5,627 nucleotides of DNA from JBEIUL01 sp044356865 (GTDB lineage: Bacteria; Planctomycetota; Phycisphaerae; Phycisphaerales; SM1A02), in assembly GCA_044356865.1 (NCBI GenBank), contig JBIKVN010000216.1, positions 1 through 5,627 of the forward strand, read 5' to 3'. Made by a program: the position numbers and the translations under genes. This document shows positions 1 to 5,400 of this stretch, piece after piece (position 1 is the stretch's first letter; each line of letters opens with the position of its first letter). The notes beneath the pieces were generated by a model. The model worked only from the letters and a program-made list of their open reading frames with translations. It was not told where the DNA came from and ran no database searches.

Positions 1-332
1 TCCATGCGCCCGGCCCGGCACGCGATCAGTCTCGCGAGTCGCCATCGACCACACCCCGCGCATGGAGCGTCGGCCTGCGGCCGACGCGTGACGAGGACGG
101 CAAACGCCCGCTCGCCCCGCCGTCGAACGGCTCCCGCCTTCATCCTTGCCGGCCGCAGGCCGGCACTCCATGCGCTCGGCCCGGCACGAGGCCGCTACCG
201 CGAGTCGCCATCGACCACGCAACGCGCCTGGAGCGTCGGCCTGCGGCCGACGCGTGACGAGGACGGCAAACGCCCTCTCGCCCAACCATCGAACGGACGT
301 CGCGTTCTTCCTTGCCGGCCGCAGGCCGGCAC
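1..332. repeat. 332-bp higher-order repeat, copy 1
   Basis: This is a dimer of two distinguishable 166-bp units. The first has an A-to-B spacer containing CGCTCGCCCCGCCGTCGAAC; the second has one containing CTCTCGCCCAACCATCGAAC. Compared by eye with 333-664, it shows about 14 substitutions and no gaps. The dimer was therefore the last unit to be duplicated. Confidence 0.85.
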
Positions 333-664
333 TCCATGCGCCCGGCCCGGCACGCGATCAGTCCCGCGAATCGCCATCGACCACGCAACGCGCATGGAGC
401 GTCGGCCTGCGGCCGACGCGTGACGAGGACGGCAAACGCCCGCTCGCCCCGCCGTCGAACGGCTCCCGCCTTCATCCTTGCCGGCCGCAGGCCGGCACTC
501 CATGCGCTCGGCCCGGCACGAGACCGCTCGCGAGAATCGCCATCGACCACGCAACGCGCATGGAGCGTCGGCCCGCGGCCGACGCGTGACGAGGACGGGA
601 AACGCCCTCTCGCCCAACCATCGAACGGCCGTCGCGTTCTTCCTTGCCGGCCGCAGGCCGGCAC
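333..664. repeat. 332-bp higher-order repeat, copy 2
   Basis: This is the second copy of the dimer. Most changes from copy 1 lie in the B-to-A spacer and almost none in the hairpin arms. One change turns the loop of the second A element from TGC to CGC (565-585). Confidence 0.85.
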
Positions 665-835
665 TCCATGCGCTCGGCCCGGCACAACGCCCATCGCGCG
701 ACGGAATCCGTCACGCGTCACTGGGAGCGTCGGCCCGCGGCCGACGCGTGACGAGGACGGCGAACGCTACGCTCGCGCAACCGTCGAACAGCTGCCGCTT
801 TTATCCGCGGCGGGGCATGGCCCCGCCCTCCGCGC
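645..835. repeat. Gene-flanking direct repeat, left copy (B-A-C block)
   Basis: The order is B hairpin (645-663), A hairpin (727-747), C hairpin (809-827). It matches the right-hand block at 5215-5400 in the same orientation, including the shared stretches CCATCGCGCGAC, ACTGGGAGCG and GCGGCGGGGC, and the segment after it, GCCCCGCCCTCCGCGCC. The spacers differ by substitutions and small gaps. Confidence 0.75.
809..827. repeat. Type C palindrome, left
   Basis: Perfect 8-bp arms GGCGGGGC and GCCCCGCC flank loop ATG. It occupies the place, about 80 bp after an A element, where a B hairpin lies in the other units, and shares the B-type preceding context (CGAAC...TATCC). The stem sequence is different but fully paired. 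Confidence 0.8.
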
Positions 836-863
836 CGAAACGCAATTTGATTTTTCGCGCTCG

Positions 864-903
864 CCGCTTCGCGGCTCGCGTTCTCGGTGGCGGAAGCCCA
901 CCG
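864..903 (-). terminator. Two short hairpins downstream of the gene; weak terminator candidate
   Basis: Going downstream of the gene, the first hairpin pairs CGGTGG with CCACCG (885-903, 7-nt loop) and the second pairs GCCGC with GCGGC (864-876, 3-nt loop). Neither is followed by a T-run on the minus strand; the bases after the second are A-rich. The only U-run in the transcript precedes both. A canonical intrinsic terminator is therefore not supported, although one or both hairpins may protect the 3' end. Confidence 0.25.
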
Positions 904-910
904 CCGCACA

Positions 911-944
911 AGGGAAGAGGGAAGAGGAAAAAGAGGAAAGGGAA
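911..944. other. Pure purine tract (pyrimidine tract in the transcript) just after the stop codon
   Basis: Thirty-four consecutive purines on the plus strand are built from GGGAA, GAGG and AAAAA blocks. They start two bases beyond the TAA on the transcript side, so the mRNA continues with an uninterrupted C/U run containing UUUUU. The tract is roughly mirror-like around the A5 block. It may act in termination or in unusual DNA structure, or it may be a simple-sequence remnant. Confidence 0.6.
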
Positions 945-946
945 CG

Positions 947-3900
947 TTAAGGCGTCCTCGCGGCACGGAAGCCGCCGTTGCTGGTGACGTAGTCGGGCGA
1001 GCCGCTGGCACGATCCGACGAGCGGCAGTAGGTGGAACCGCCGCTCCCCGAGCCGCCACGCAACACCCGATACTGACCTGACGAAGGCCCCGGCGGGTTC
1101 GTCGACGGCGAACTCTGGTAGTAGGTGCCCCCATACCAGTCGTTCACCCACTCCCACACATTCCCGCTCATGTCGTGCAGGCCAAGCCCGTTCGCCTGCT
1201 TCCCACCGACCGGGCGGGTCTGGAAGCCTCCGATTTGATTGAACCACGCGATGTTCCCAAGCCGCGTGTCGTCGTTGGTCCCGTTCGGATACCCCGAGAA
1301 CGAGTGGAACGCCGTCGTCGTGCCCGCCCGATAGGCGTACTCCCACTCCGCTTCCGTCGGCAGCCGCAGCCCCGTCGCCGTGTTGAACCCCTGGATCATG
1401 TTCCACGAGACCTGCTCGACCGGACGCAGCTGGATCTGACCGGCCGGGACCTGACTGCTTGAACCCTGGAAGTACGACGGATTCGACCCCATCACTGCCG
1501 TCCACTGCGCCTGCGTCACCTCGTAGCGGCCGAGGTAGAACGCGCTCGTCAGCGTCACCGCGTGAACGGGGTTCTCGTCGCTGCCGCACCCGTACTGATT
1601 CGACGCCGAGCACCCCATGTTGAAGGTTCCGGGCGGCACCAAGAGCATCTCGATCTGGCTCACATTGTCGCGCACCCGCCACGCGTAGCCCGTGGCGAGA
1701 ATCGCCGCCCGGTACGCCTCGTTCGTCACCACCGCCGGATCGGGCTCCGACTCGATCAAGGTCGCCCAGCTCGGCACGATCACCGAGAGGTAGGTGAACG
1801 AGCCGCTTCCCGTCCCGCCCACCGTCGTCACCGTCACGGTCGCCGGCCCCGCAGCCCCGGCCGGCGTCACCGCGGTGATAGTCGTCCGGTTCACGACCGT
1901 CACACCCGTCGCGGCCACGCCTCCGACCTTCACCGAACTCGCGTTCGTGAACTCGGTTCCCGTGATGGTGATCGTGGTGCCGCCTCCAGCCCAGCCCGAC
2001 GCCGGCGACACCCCCGTGATCGTCGGCGGCAGGTTCAGATGCGTGAAGCCCCCCGCTCTCGTCGCCGTGCCGCCCGGCGTCGTGACCGTCACTGTCTTCG
2101 GCCCGGCCGTTCCCGCCGGCGTCACCGCGGTGATCGTCGTCGGGTTCACGACCACCACGCTCGTTGCCGAGGCCGAACCGATCTTGACCGAGGTCGCCCC
2201 CGACAAGTTCGTTCCCGTGATCGTGATCGCCGTGCCGCCGAGGGCCGAGCCCGAGCTTGGCGAGACCGACGCGATCGTCGGCAGCGAGAAGTAGTTGAAC
2301 CCGTTCGTGCGCGTCGCCGTGCCCCACGCGGTGGTCACCGCGACGTCGCGGGGGCCGTCGAGGCCCGGCGGCGTCACCGCGGTCAGGCTGGTGTCGCTGA
2401 CGAAAGTCACCCCGAGCGCCGGTACCCCCCCGATCGTGACCGAGGTCGCGCCGGTCAGGTTCGCACCCGTAAGCGTGATCGTCGTACCGCCGGTCGAGGG
2501 CCCCGACGAGGGCGACACCGACGAGATCGTCGGCGGCGCGAAGTGGATGAAGCCGTAGGGCAAGGGGGCGATGCCGCCCGGCGTCGTGACCGTCACCGTC
2601 TTCGGCCCCGCCGCACCTGCCGGCGTCACCGCGGTGATCGTGGTCGGGTTTACCACCGTCACCTGCGTCGCCGAGGCCGTACCGATCTTGACCGAGGTCG
2701 CCCCGGTGAAGTTCGTGCCGGTGATCGTGATCGGCGTGCCGCCCGCCGACGGGCCGAAGCCCGGCGTGACGCTCGAGATCGTGGGCGCCGCGAAGTAGGT
2801 GAACCCGCTGGCACGGGTCGCCGTGCCCCAGTCGGTCGTGACCGCGACGGCGGCCACGCCGGCGGCTCCGGCGGGCGTCACGGCGGTGACCTTGGTCGCG
2901 CTCAAGACGTTGACCGCGATGGCCGGCACGCCACCGACCGTGACCGACGTGGTGCCGGACAGGTTCGTCCCGTTGATCGTGATCGTGGTGCCGCCGGTGA
3001 CCGGGCCCGAGACCGGCAGGACCGACTTGATCGTCGGCGGGGCGAAACAGGTGAAGGCGTTCGCGAGCGTCGCGGTGCCGCCGGGCGTCGTGACCGAGAC
3101 GGGCTTCACGCCGGCGGTGTCGGCCGGGGTCACCGCGGTGATGGTCGTCGCGTTGACCAGCACGACCGAGGTCGCGTTCTTGGTGCCGATCTTGACCGCC
3201 GGCGTGCCGGCGAAGTTCGTGCCGGTGATGGTGATGGGGACGCCACCGGTCGCCGGACCGAGATTCGGATCGACCGACGCGACGGTCGGCACCGGGAAGT
3301 AGGCGAAGCCGTTGGCCCGGGTGGCGGTGCCCCAAGCGGTGGTCACCGCGACGGCCGTGGCACCTTCGGTACCCGCGGGCGTCACCGCCGTGATCTTCGT
3401 CGCGCTGACCACCGTGAACGAGGTCGCCGGCACGCCGCCGATCGTGACCGACGTGGCTCCGGTGAGACTCGCACCGGTGATCGTGATCGTCGTGCCGCCG
3501 GTGACGGGGCCGGTCGCCGGCGCGACCGACGAGATCGTCGGGGGGGCGCGATAGGTGAACCCGCTCGCGAGCGACGACGAGCCGCCCGGTGTCGTGACCG
3601 AGACGCTCTTGGCCCCGGCAGTATTGGACGGCGTCACCGCGGTGATCGTTGTGGCGTCGACCACCACCACGCCGGTCGCCGACTTGGTGCCGATCTTGAC
3701 CGCGGTGGCGCCGGTCAGGTTGGTGCCCGTGATCGTGATCGCCGTGCCGCCCGCGGTCGGGCCCTCGTTCGGGCTGACCGAGACGACCGTCGGGGCGTTG
3801 AGCATCGAGACGTAGGTGAAGGCGGCGGCCATGGTCGCCGTGCCGCCCGCGGTCGAAAGCGTGACCTCCTTCGGCCCGAAATCGCCCGGCGGCGTGATCG

Positions 3901-4960
3901 CGACCACCTCGTTCGGTCCGATCGCCGTCACCCCATTCGCCGGAACCCCGCCGACGCGGACCGAGGTGACCCCGCCGAGGTCGCTGCCCCGAATCGTGAT
4001 CTCGGTGCCGCCTTCAAGCGGTCCGGAGCCGGGCGTGACCGCCGTGATCCGCGGCGCCGGCTGCGACCAGGCCGCGAGCAGGAACGCGAGGTCGCCCGAG
4101 CCGATGAGGCCGTCGCCGTCGAAATCGCCGAACGGCGGGTCGACCTGGCCCCACAGCCCGAGCAGGATGGCGAGATCCTGGCCATCGACGAGGCCGTCGA
4201 GATTCAGGTCGCCGCGGGCCCGCTCGCACCGGTCGGGCTGGCCGTCGGCGTCGGTGTCGACGGCGAGGCCTTCCTCGATTGCGCAGAGGTCGGGAATCCC
4301 GTCGGCATCGCAGTCCGCAAGGGTTCCGTCCGCGATCTCGCACGCATCGACGAGGCCGTTCCCGTCGCAGTCGCCGGCAAGCGAGAGCGTCACGGCGACT
4401 TCCGAAAAAGCCGCATCGCACTCGGCCGGGACCAGACCGGGGCTGCCCTTGAGCCTCACCGTCATCACGCCATCCGGCGAGGCCGCGACGAGGGCGTTCC
4501 ACGCCACCGCCGACAGCGTCACCGTCGCCGAGTCGGGGTCGTTCGGACAGGACAGGCCGTTGACCGCGAACAACCCGTTCGCGACCACCGAACCCGCCAG
4601 CGACAGCGATGCCGACTGCCGGCCCTGGCCGAAGTCGCCGATCGCCCGCACGGTGATCGTGACCGGATTGAGCGACGGGCCGACGCCGACGAGGCTGCCC
4701 TCGGCCGACCCGCCGCCACCGAACCCGCCGAGGTTGCCGCTCGAAATCGACGTCGCCGCGCACACGTCGCCGGTGCCGTCGCCGTCGCAGTCGGCCTGGT
4801 CGGCGTTCGCAACCAGCGCACAGTTGTCGACGGCGTCCGGGACGCCGTCGTCGTCGGCATCCTGGCAGGATCTTGCCGTGGGATGCGCCGAGACCGCGAG
4901 GCCGACCAGGACGGACAGGCAACCGGTGAGGACGAAGCGAAGCGAACGGGATGGAAGCAC
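947..4960 (-). CDS. Secreted multidomain protein: Ca-binding motifs, dockerin-like pair, nine IPT/TIG domains, C-terminal FGE-sulfatase (SUMF1/EgtB/PvdO-like) domain
   Basis: The predicted product is 1337 residues from a GTG start at 4960, with TAA at 947-949. Residues 1-25 look like a Sec signal peptide. A thrombospondin-3-like Asp/Cys motif follows at 32-67, a beta-rich stretch of unknown fold at about 70-195, and Asp/Cys repeats at 197-245. A dockerin-like EF-hand pair lies at 249-299, nine IPT/TIG domains at 302-1060, a linker at 1061-1102, and an FGE-like domain at about 1103-1335. The start is chosen because AGGAG lies 4 nt upstream and the signal peptide follows at once. The frame stays open upstream to 5593, but that stretch runs into palindromic repeats and has no protein character. 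TIG domains are immunoglobulin-like modules that usually form stalks or adhesion surfaces, so display of the C-terminal domain outside the cytoplasm is inferred. Substrate and role are unknown. It is the only gene in the window, with no operon partner. High confidence in the gene and domains, low in function. Confidence 0.93.
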   Translation of the reverse strand: MLPSRSLRFVLTGCLSVLVGLAVSAHPTARSCQDADDDGVPDAVDNCALVANADQADCDGDGTGDVCAATSISSGNLGGFGGGGSAEGSLVGVGPSLNPVTITVRAIGDFGQGRQSASLSLAGSVVANGLFAVNGLSCPNDPDSATVTLSAVAWNALVAASPDGVMTVRLKGSPGLVPAECDAAFSEVAVTLSLAGDCDGNGLVDACEIADGTLADCDADGIPDLCAIEEGLAVDTDADGQPDRCERARGDLNLDGLVDGQDLAILLGLWGQVDPPFGDFDGDGLIGSGDLAFLLAAWSQPAPRITAVTPGSGPLEGGTEITIRGSDLGGVTSVRVGGVPANGVTAIGPNEVVAITPPGDFGPKEVTLSTAGGTATMAAAFTYVSMLNAPTVVSVSPNEGPTAGGTAITITGTNLTGATAVKIGTKSATGVVVVDATTITAVTPSNTAGAKSVSVTTPGGSSSLASGFTYRAPPTISSVAPATGPVTGGTTITITGASLTGATSVTIGGVPATSFTVVSATKITAVTPAGTEGATAVAVTTAWGTATRANGFAYFPVPTVASVDPNLGPATGGVPITITGTNFAGTPAVKIGTKNATSVVLVNATTITAVTPADTAGVKPVSVTTPGGTATLANAFTCFAPPTIKSVLPVSGPVTGGTTITINGTNLSGTTSVTVGGVPAIAVNVLSATKVTAVTPAGAAGVAAVAVTTDWGTATRASGFTYFAAPTISSVTPGFGPSAGGTPITITGTNFTGATSVKIGTASATQVTVVNPTTITAVTPAGAAGPKTVTVTTPGGIAPLPYGFIHFAPPTISSVSPSSGPSTGGTTITLTGANLTGATSVTIGGVPALGVTFVSDTSLTAVTPPGLDGPRDVAVTTAWGTATRTNGFNYFSLPTIASVSPSSGSALGGTAITITGTNLSGATSVKIGSASATSVVVVNPTTITAVTPAGTAGPKTVTVTTPGGTATRAGGFTHLNLPPTITGVSPASGWAGGGTTITITGTEFTNASSVKVGGVAATGVTVVNRTTITAVTPAGAAGPATVTVTTVGGTGSGSFTYLSVIVPSWATLIESEPDPAVVTNEAYRAAILATGYAWRVRDNVSQIEMLLVPPGTFNMGCSASNQYGCGSDENPVHAVTLTSAFYLGRYEVTQAQWTAVMGSNPSYFQGSSSQVPAGQIQLRPVEQVSWNMIQGFNTATGLRLPTEAEWEYAYRAGTTTAFHSFSGYPNGTNDDTRLGNIAWFNQIGGFQTRPVGGKQANGLGLHDMSGNVWEWVNDWYGGTYYQSSPSTNPPGPSSGQYRVLRGGSGSGGSTYCRSSDRASGSPDYVTSNGGFRAARTP
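950..1654 (-). other. FGE-sulfatase (SUMF1/EgtB/PvdO-like) domain, residues about 1103-1337
   Basis: Family signatures occur in order: IEMLLVPPGTFNMGC, YLGRYEVTQAQWTAVMGSNPS, RPVEQVSWNM, GLRLPTEAEWEYAYRAG, NGLGLHDMSGNVWEWVNDW, YRVLRGGS and GGFRAAR. Length is normal for the domain. True formylglycine-generating enzymes use two cysteines five residues apart in the C-terminal GGS...C....C segment. Aligning RGGSGSGGSTYCRSSDR by eye with the human enzyme keeps the second cysteine (residue 1312) but puts Gly 1307 where the first should be. The usual Trp or Tyr after GGS is also Gly. Formylglycine formation is therefore doubtful. A binding, structural or other non-heme-iron-like role is possible, as in many bacterial members. 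Cys 1117 and 1125 in NMGC...YGC may form a disulfide. Confidence 0.9.
1781..4057 (-). repeat. Nine tandem IPT/TIG domain repeats, residues 302-1060
   Basis: Each unit follows the pattern PTI-x-S-V-x-P-x-x-G-P-x-x-GGT-x-ITITG-x-N-L-x-G-A, then V-x-I-G, then ITAVTP, then VTVTT-x-GG and F-T-Y. Unit 1 is 87 residues (3797-4057). Units 2-9 are 84 residues (252 bp) each, at 3545-3796, 3293-3544, 3041-3292, 2789-3040, 2537-2788, 2285-2536, 2033-2284 and 1781-2032. The invariant spacing shows up in the DNA: the GTCACCGC-like ITAV codons recur every 252 bp through units 2-8. Units alternate in type. Units 2, 4, 6 and 8 carry VKIG(T/S) and TTPGG; units 3, 5 and 7 carry V(T)(I/V)GGVPA and TT(A/D)WGTATR. 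The array therefore probably grew by duplication of a two-domain, 504-bp block. Units 1 and 9 are the most divergent. Confidence 0.92.
4064..4216 (-). other. Dockerin-like EF-hand pair, residues 249-299
   Basis: Two half-repeats are visible. The first, GDLNLDGLVDGQDLAILLGLWG, has Asp/Asn ligands at 251, 253, 255, 259 and 262. The second, GDFDGDGLIGSGDLAFLLAAWS, has ligands at 279, 281, 283 and 290, with Gly at 287 where the first has Asp. The ends in LWG and AWS are typical of planctomycete dockerin-like segments. In many such proteins this module lies at the C-terminus; here it is internal, between the Asp/Cys block and the TIG array. No cohesin is in the window, so a binding partner cannot be named. 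Confidence 0.75.
4226..4372 (-). other. Second Asp/Cys-rich calcium-binding repeat block, residues 197-245
   Basis: Three successive D-x-D-x-D/N-G-x-x-D-x-C units are visible: DCDGNGLVDACE, DCDADGIPDLC and DTDADGQPDRCE, spaced by about 18-19 residues. This short-period motif is frequent in secreted planctomycete and myxobacterial proteins, often just before a dockerin-like segment as here. It probably forms a calcium-rigidified linker. Confidence 0.7.
4760..4867 (-). other. Thrombospondin type 3-like calcium-binding motif, residues 32-67
   Basis: The segment reads C-x-D-x-D-D-D-G-x-x-D-x-x-D-N-C and then D-C-D-G-D-G-x-G-D-x-C, the classic spacing of thrombospondin type 3 repeats. Closely spaced Asp residues bind calcium and the Cys residues (32, 47, 58, 67) can pair as disulfides, which fits an exported protein. 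It is directly followed by a short Gly-rich run (GGFGGGGS) and a beta-rich region of about 125 residues that I do not recognise. Confidence 0.75.
4886..4960 (-). other. Sec signal peptide, residues 1-25
   Basis: Arginines at residues 5 and 8 are followed by a hydrophobic core, FVLTGCLSVLVGLAV. A likely signal peptidase I site follows Val-Ser-Ala at 23-25, just before the first Asp/Cys motif. This segment is the main reason for placing the start at the GTG. LTGC at residues 11-14 resembles a lipobox, but it sits at the beginning of the hydrophobic core rather than at its end, so lipoprotein processing is less likely. Confidence 0.8.
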
Positions 4961-4964
4961 GGGA

Positions 4965-4969
4965 CTCCT
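4965..4969 (-). promoter_or_regulatory. Ribosome binding site that decides the GTG start
   Basis: AGGAG on the minus strand lies 4 nt before the GTG at 4960, slightly closer than usual. It precedes the signal peptide, and there is no other start codon between it and the hydrophobic core. An in-frame ATG 67 codons upstream (5161) would put a long Arg/Pro-rich tail in front of the signal peptide, which is implausible. Confidence 0.7.
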
Positions 4970-4989
4970 GCGGGGAAAGCAAGATCCAG

Positions 4990-5011
4990 CGGCCCGAGGC
5001 CGATCGGGCCG
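4990..5011 (-). promoter_or_regulatory. Perfect stem-loop in the 5' leader
   Basis: An 8-bp inverted repeat, CGGCCCGA and TCGGGCCG, encloses a 6-nt loop and ends 30 nt before the start codon. No T-run follows it, so it is not a terminator. It could be a leader structure affecting translation or stability, or an operator-like site. In DNA this GC-rich a stem of this length can also occur by chance. Confidence 0.35.
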
Positions 5012-5044
5012 GATGGATGGGAACAGGATCGTCGACCGATTCCG

Positions 5045-5050
5045 AGTGTA
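5045..5050 (-). promoter_or_regulatory. Weak -10-like hexamer upstream of the gene
   Basis: The AT-richer patch GGATTACACT on the minus strand contains TACACT, four of six matches to a sigma-70 -10 box, about 85 nt before the start codon. No convincing -35 box is present at 16-18 bp spacing; the best is TTCGAT. It is offered only as the likeliest promoter position in an otherwise GC-rich leader. Confidence 0.2.
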
Positions 5051-5214
5051 ATCCGCGGGAAGCGGGAATCGAAACGGGAAAGCGGCGAAAGGAAATGTTT
5101 CGGACGTCGGGGCAGGACCCGCGGCCAAAGCCCTGCGGGGCGGGTGGCATAACCCGTTCATGGGTCTTCCCACGTGCCGGAACCGGGGTGGGCGACGGCT
5201 GCGGGGTGCATCAC

Positions 5215-5400
5215 GGCCGGCCGCGGGACGGCACCCCCATTGACCGGCACGGCGTCCATCGCGCGACCCGCCGCGTGACTCCCCACTGGGAGCGTCGGCC
5301 CGCGGCCGACGCCGGACGAGGACGGCGAACGCTGCCAAGCCCAACCGTCGAACAGCTACCGCTTTCATCCGCGGCGGGGCGTGGCCCCGCCCTCCGCGCC
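5215..5400. repeat. Gene-flanking direct repeat, right copy (degenerate B-A-C block)
   Basis: A degenerate B element lies at 5216-5232 (arms GCCGGCC and GGACGGC, one mismatch), an A element at 5292-5312 and a C element at 5373-5391. The A elements of the two copies are 4565 bp apart and the whole gene lies between them. Recombination between the copies would remove the gene and leave a continuous array. Confidence 0.7.
5373..5391. repeat. Type C palindrome, right
   Basis: The arms are the same as in the left C element, with loop GTG instead of ATG. It is 81 bp after the A element at 5292 and is followed, 58 bp start to start, by a normal B element at 5431-5449. Confidence 0.8.

Larger units (their letters stand above)
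1..835. repeat. Left arm of an extragenic palindrome array (REP/BIME-like), 166-bp units
   Basis: Two related hairpins alternate. Type A (67-87, 233-253, 399-419, 565-585, 727-747) has 9-bp arms GCGTCGGCC and GGCCGACGC with loop TGC or CGC. Type B (147-165, 313-331, 479-497, 645-663) has 8-bp arms TGCCGGCC and GGCCGGCA with loop GCA. A is preceded by GCGCATGGAG and B is followed by its complement (ACTCCATGCGC), so B is an inverted, diverged copy of A. Successive A elements are 166 bp apart (162 for the last), as are successive B elements. A type C hairpin closes the arm at 809-827. The first bases of the window match sequence that normally follows a B element, so the array continues past the edge. 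Open frames here translate to Arg/Ala/Pro-rich peptides and are not believed to be genes. Function is unknown; REP-like elements elsewhere are tied to RAYT transposases, mRNA stability or gyrase/IHF binding. Confidence 0.9.
4961..5208. other. Upstream intergenic region with no gene
   Basis: This 248-bp stretch separates the start codon from the right repeat arm. It holds the ribosome binding site, the leader stem-loop and the weak -10-like hexamer. Open frames cross it on both strands, but their translations are Arg/Pro-rich and without protein-like pattern. I see no RNA gene in it. Confidence 0.5.

Noticed and set aside
1..835. A CRISPR array
   Set aside because: The 166-bp units are far longer than CRISPR repeats, and the intervals between hairpins are conserved rather than unique. 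There are no cas genes.
851..876. Intrinsic terminator from the GCCGC/GCGGC hairpin and the adjacent TTTTT on the plus strand
   Set aside because: The T-run lies on the 5' side of the hairpin in the plus direction and reads as A's after the hairpin in the minus direction, so it fits neither strand.
4..987. Several open frames of 65-212 codons in the repeat arms on both strands
   Set aside because: They translate the 166-bp repeat unit into Arg/Ala/Pro-rich peptides with the same words in several frames, the usual artefact of GC-rich palindrome arrays.
801..3335. A minus-strand open frame of 844 codons overlapping the main gene
   Set aside because: It is a shifted reading of the same strand with His/Arg/Asp-rich content. 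The main frame holds all recognisable domains.
1794..3815. A series of plus-strand frames of 75-167 codons with hydrophobic Val/Pro-rich repeated sequence
   Set aside because: They are the antisense of successive TIG units in one frame, broken at the same point in each repeat. The hydrophobic look comes from antisense of Thr/Ile/Asp codons.
4919..4930. Lipoprotein signal (LTGC at residues 11-14)
   Set aside because: The motif comes before and not after the hydrophobic core, leaving too short a hydrophobic stretch in front of the cysteine.
1562..5152. A plus-strand open frame of 1196 codons opposite the main gene
   Set aside because: It is Arg/Asp/His-rich low-complexity translation of the antisense of the GC-rich gene. 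It lacks domain signatures, and its apparent repeats simply mirror the TIG repeats.
645..5400. A composite transposon or insertion sequence around the gene
   Set aside because: The flanking blocks are direct and not inverted. No transposase is present, and no target-site duplication or clean element ends can be seen.
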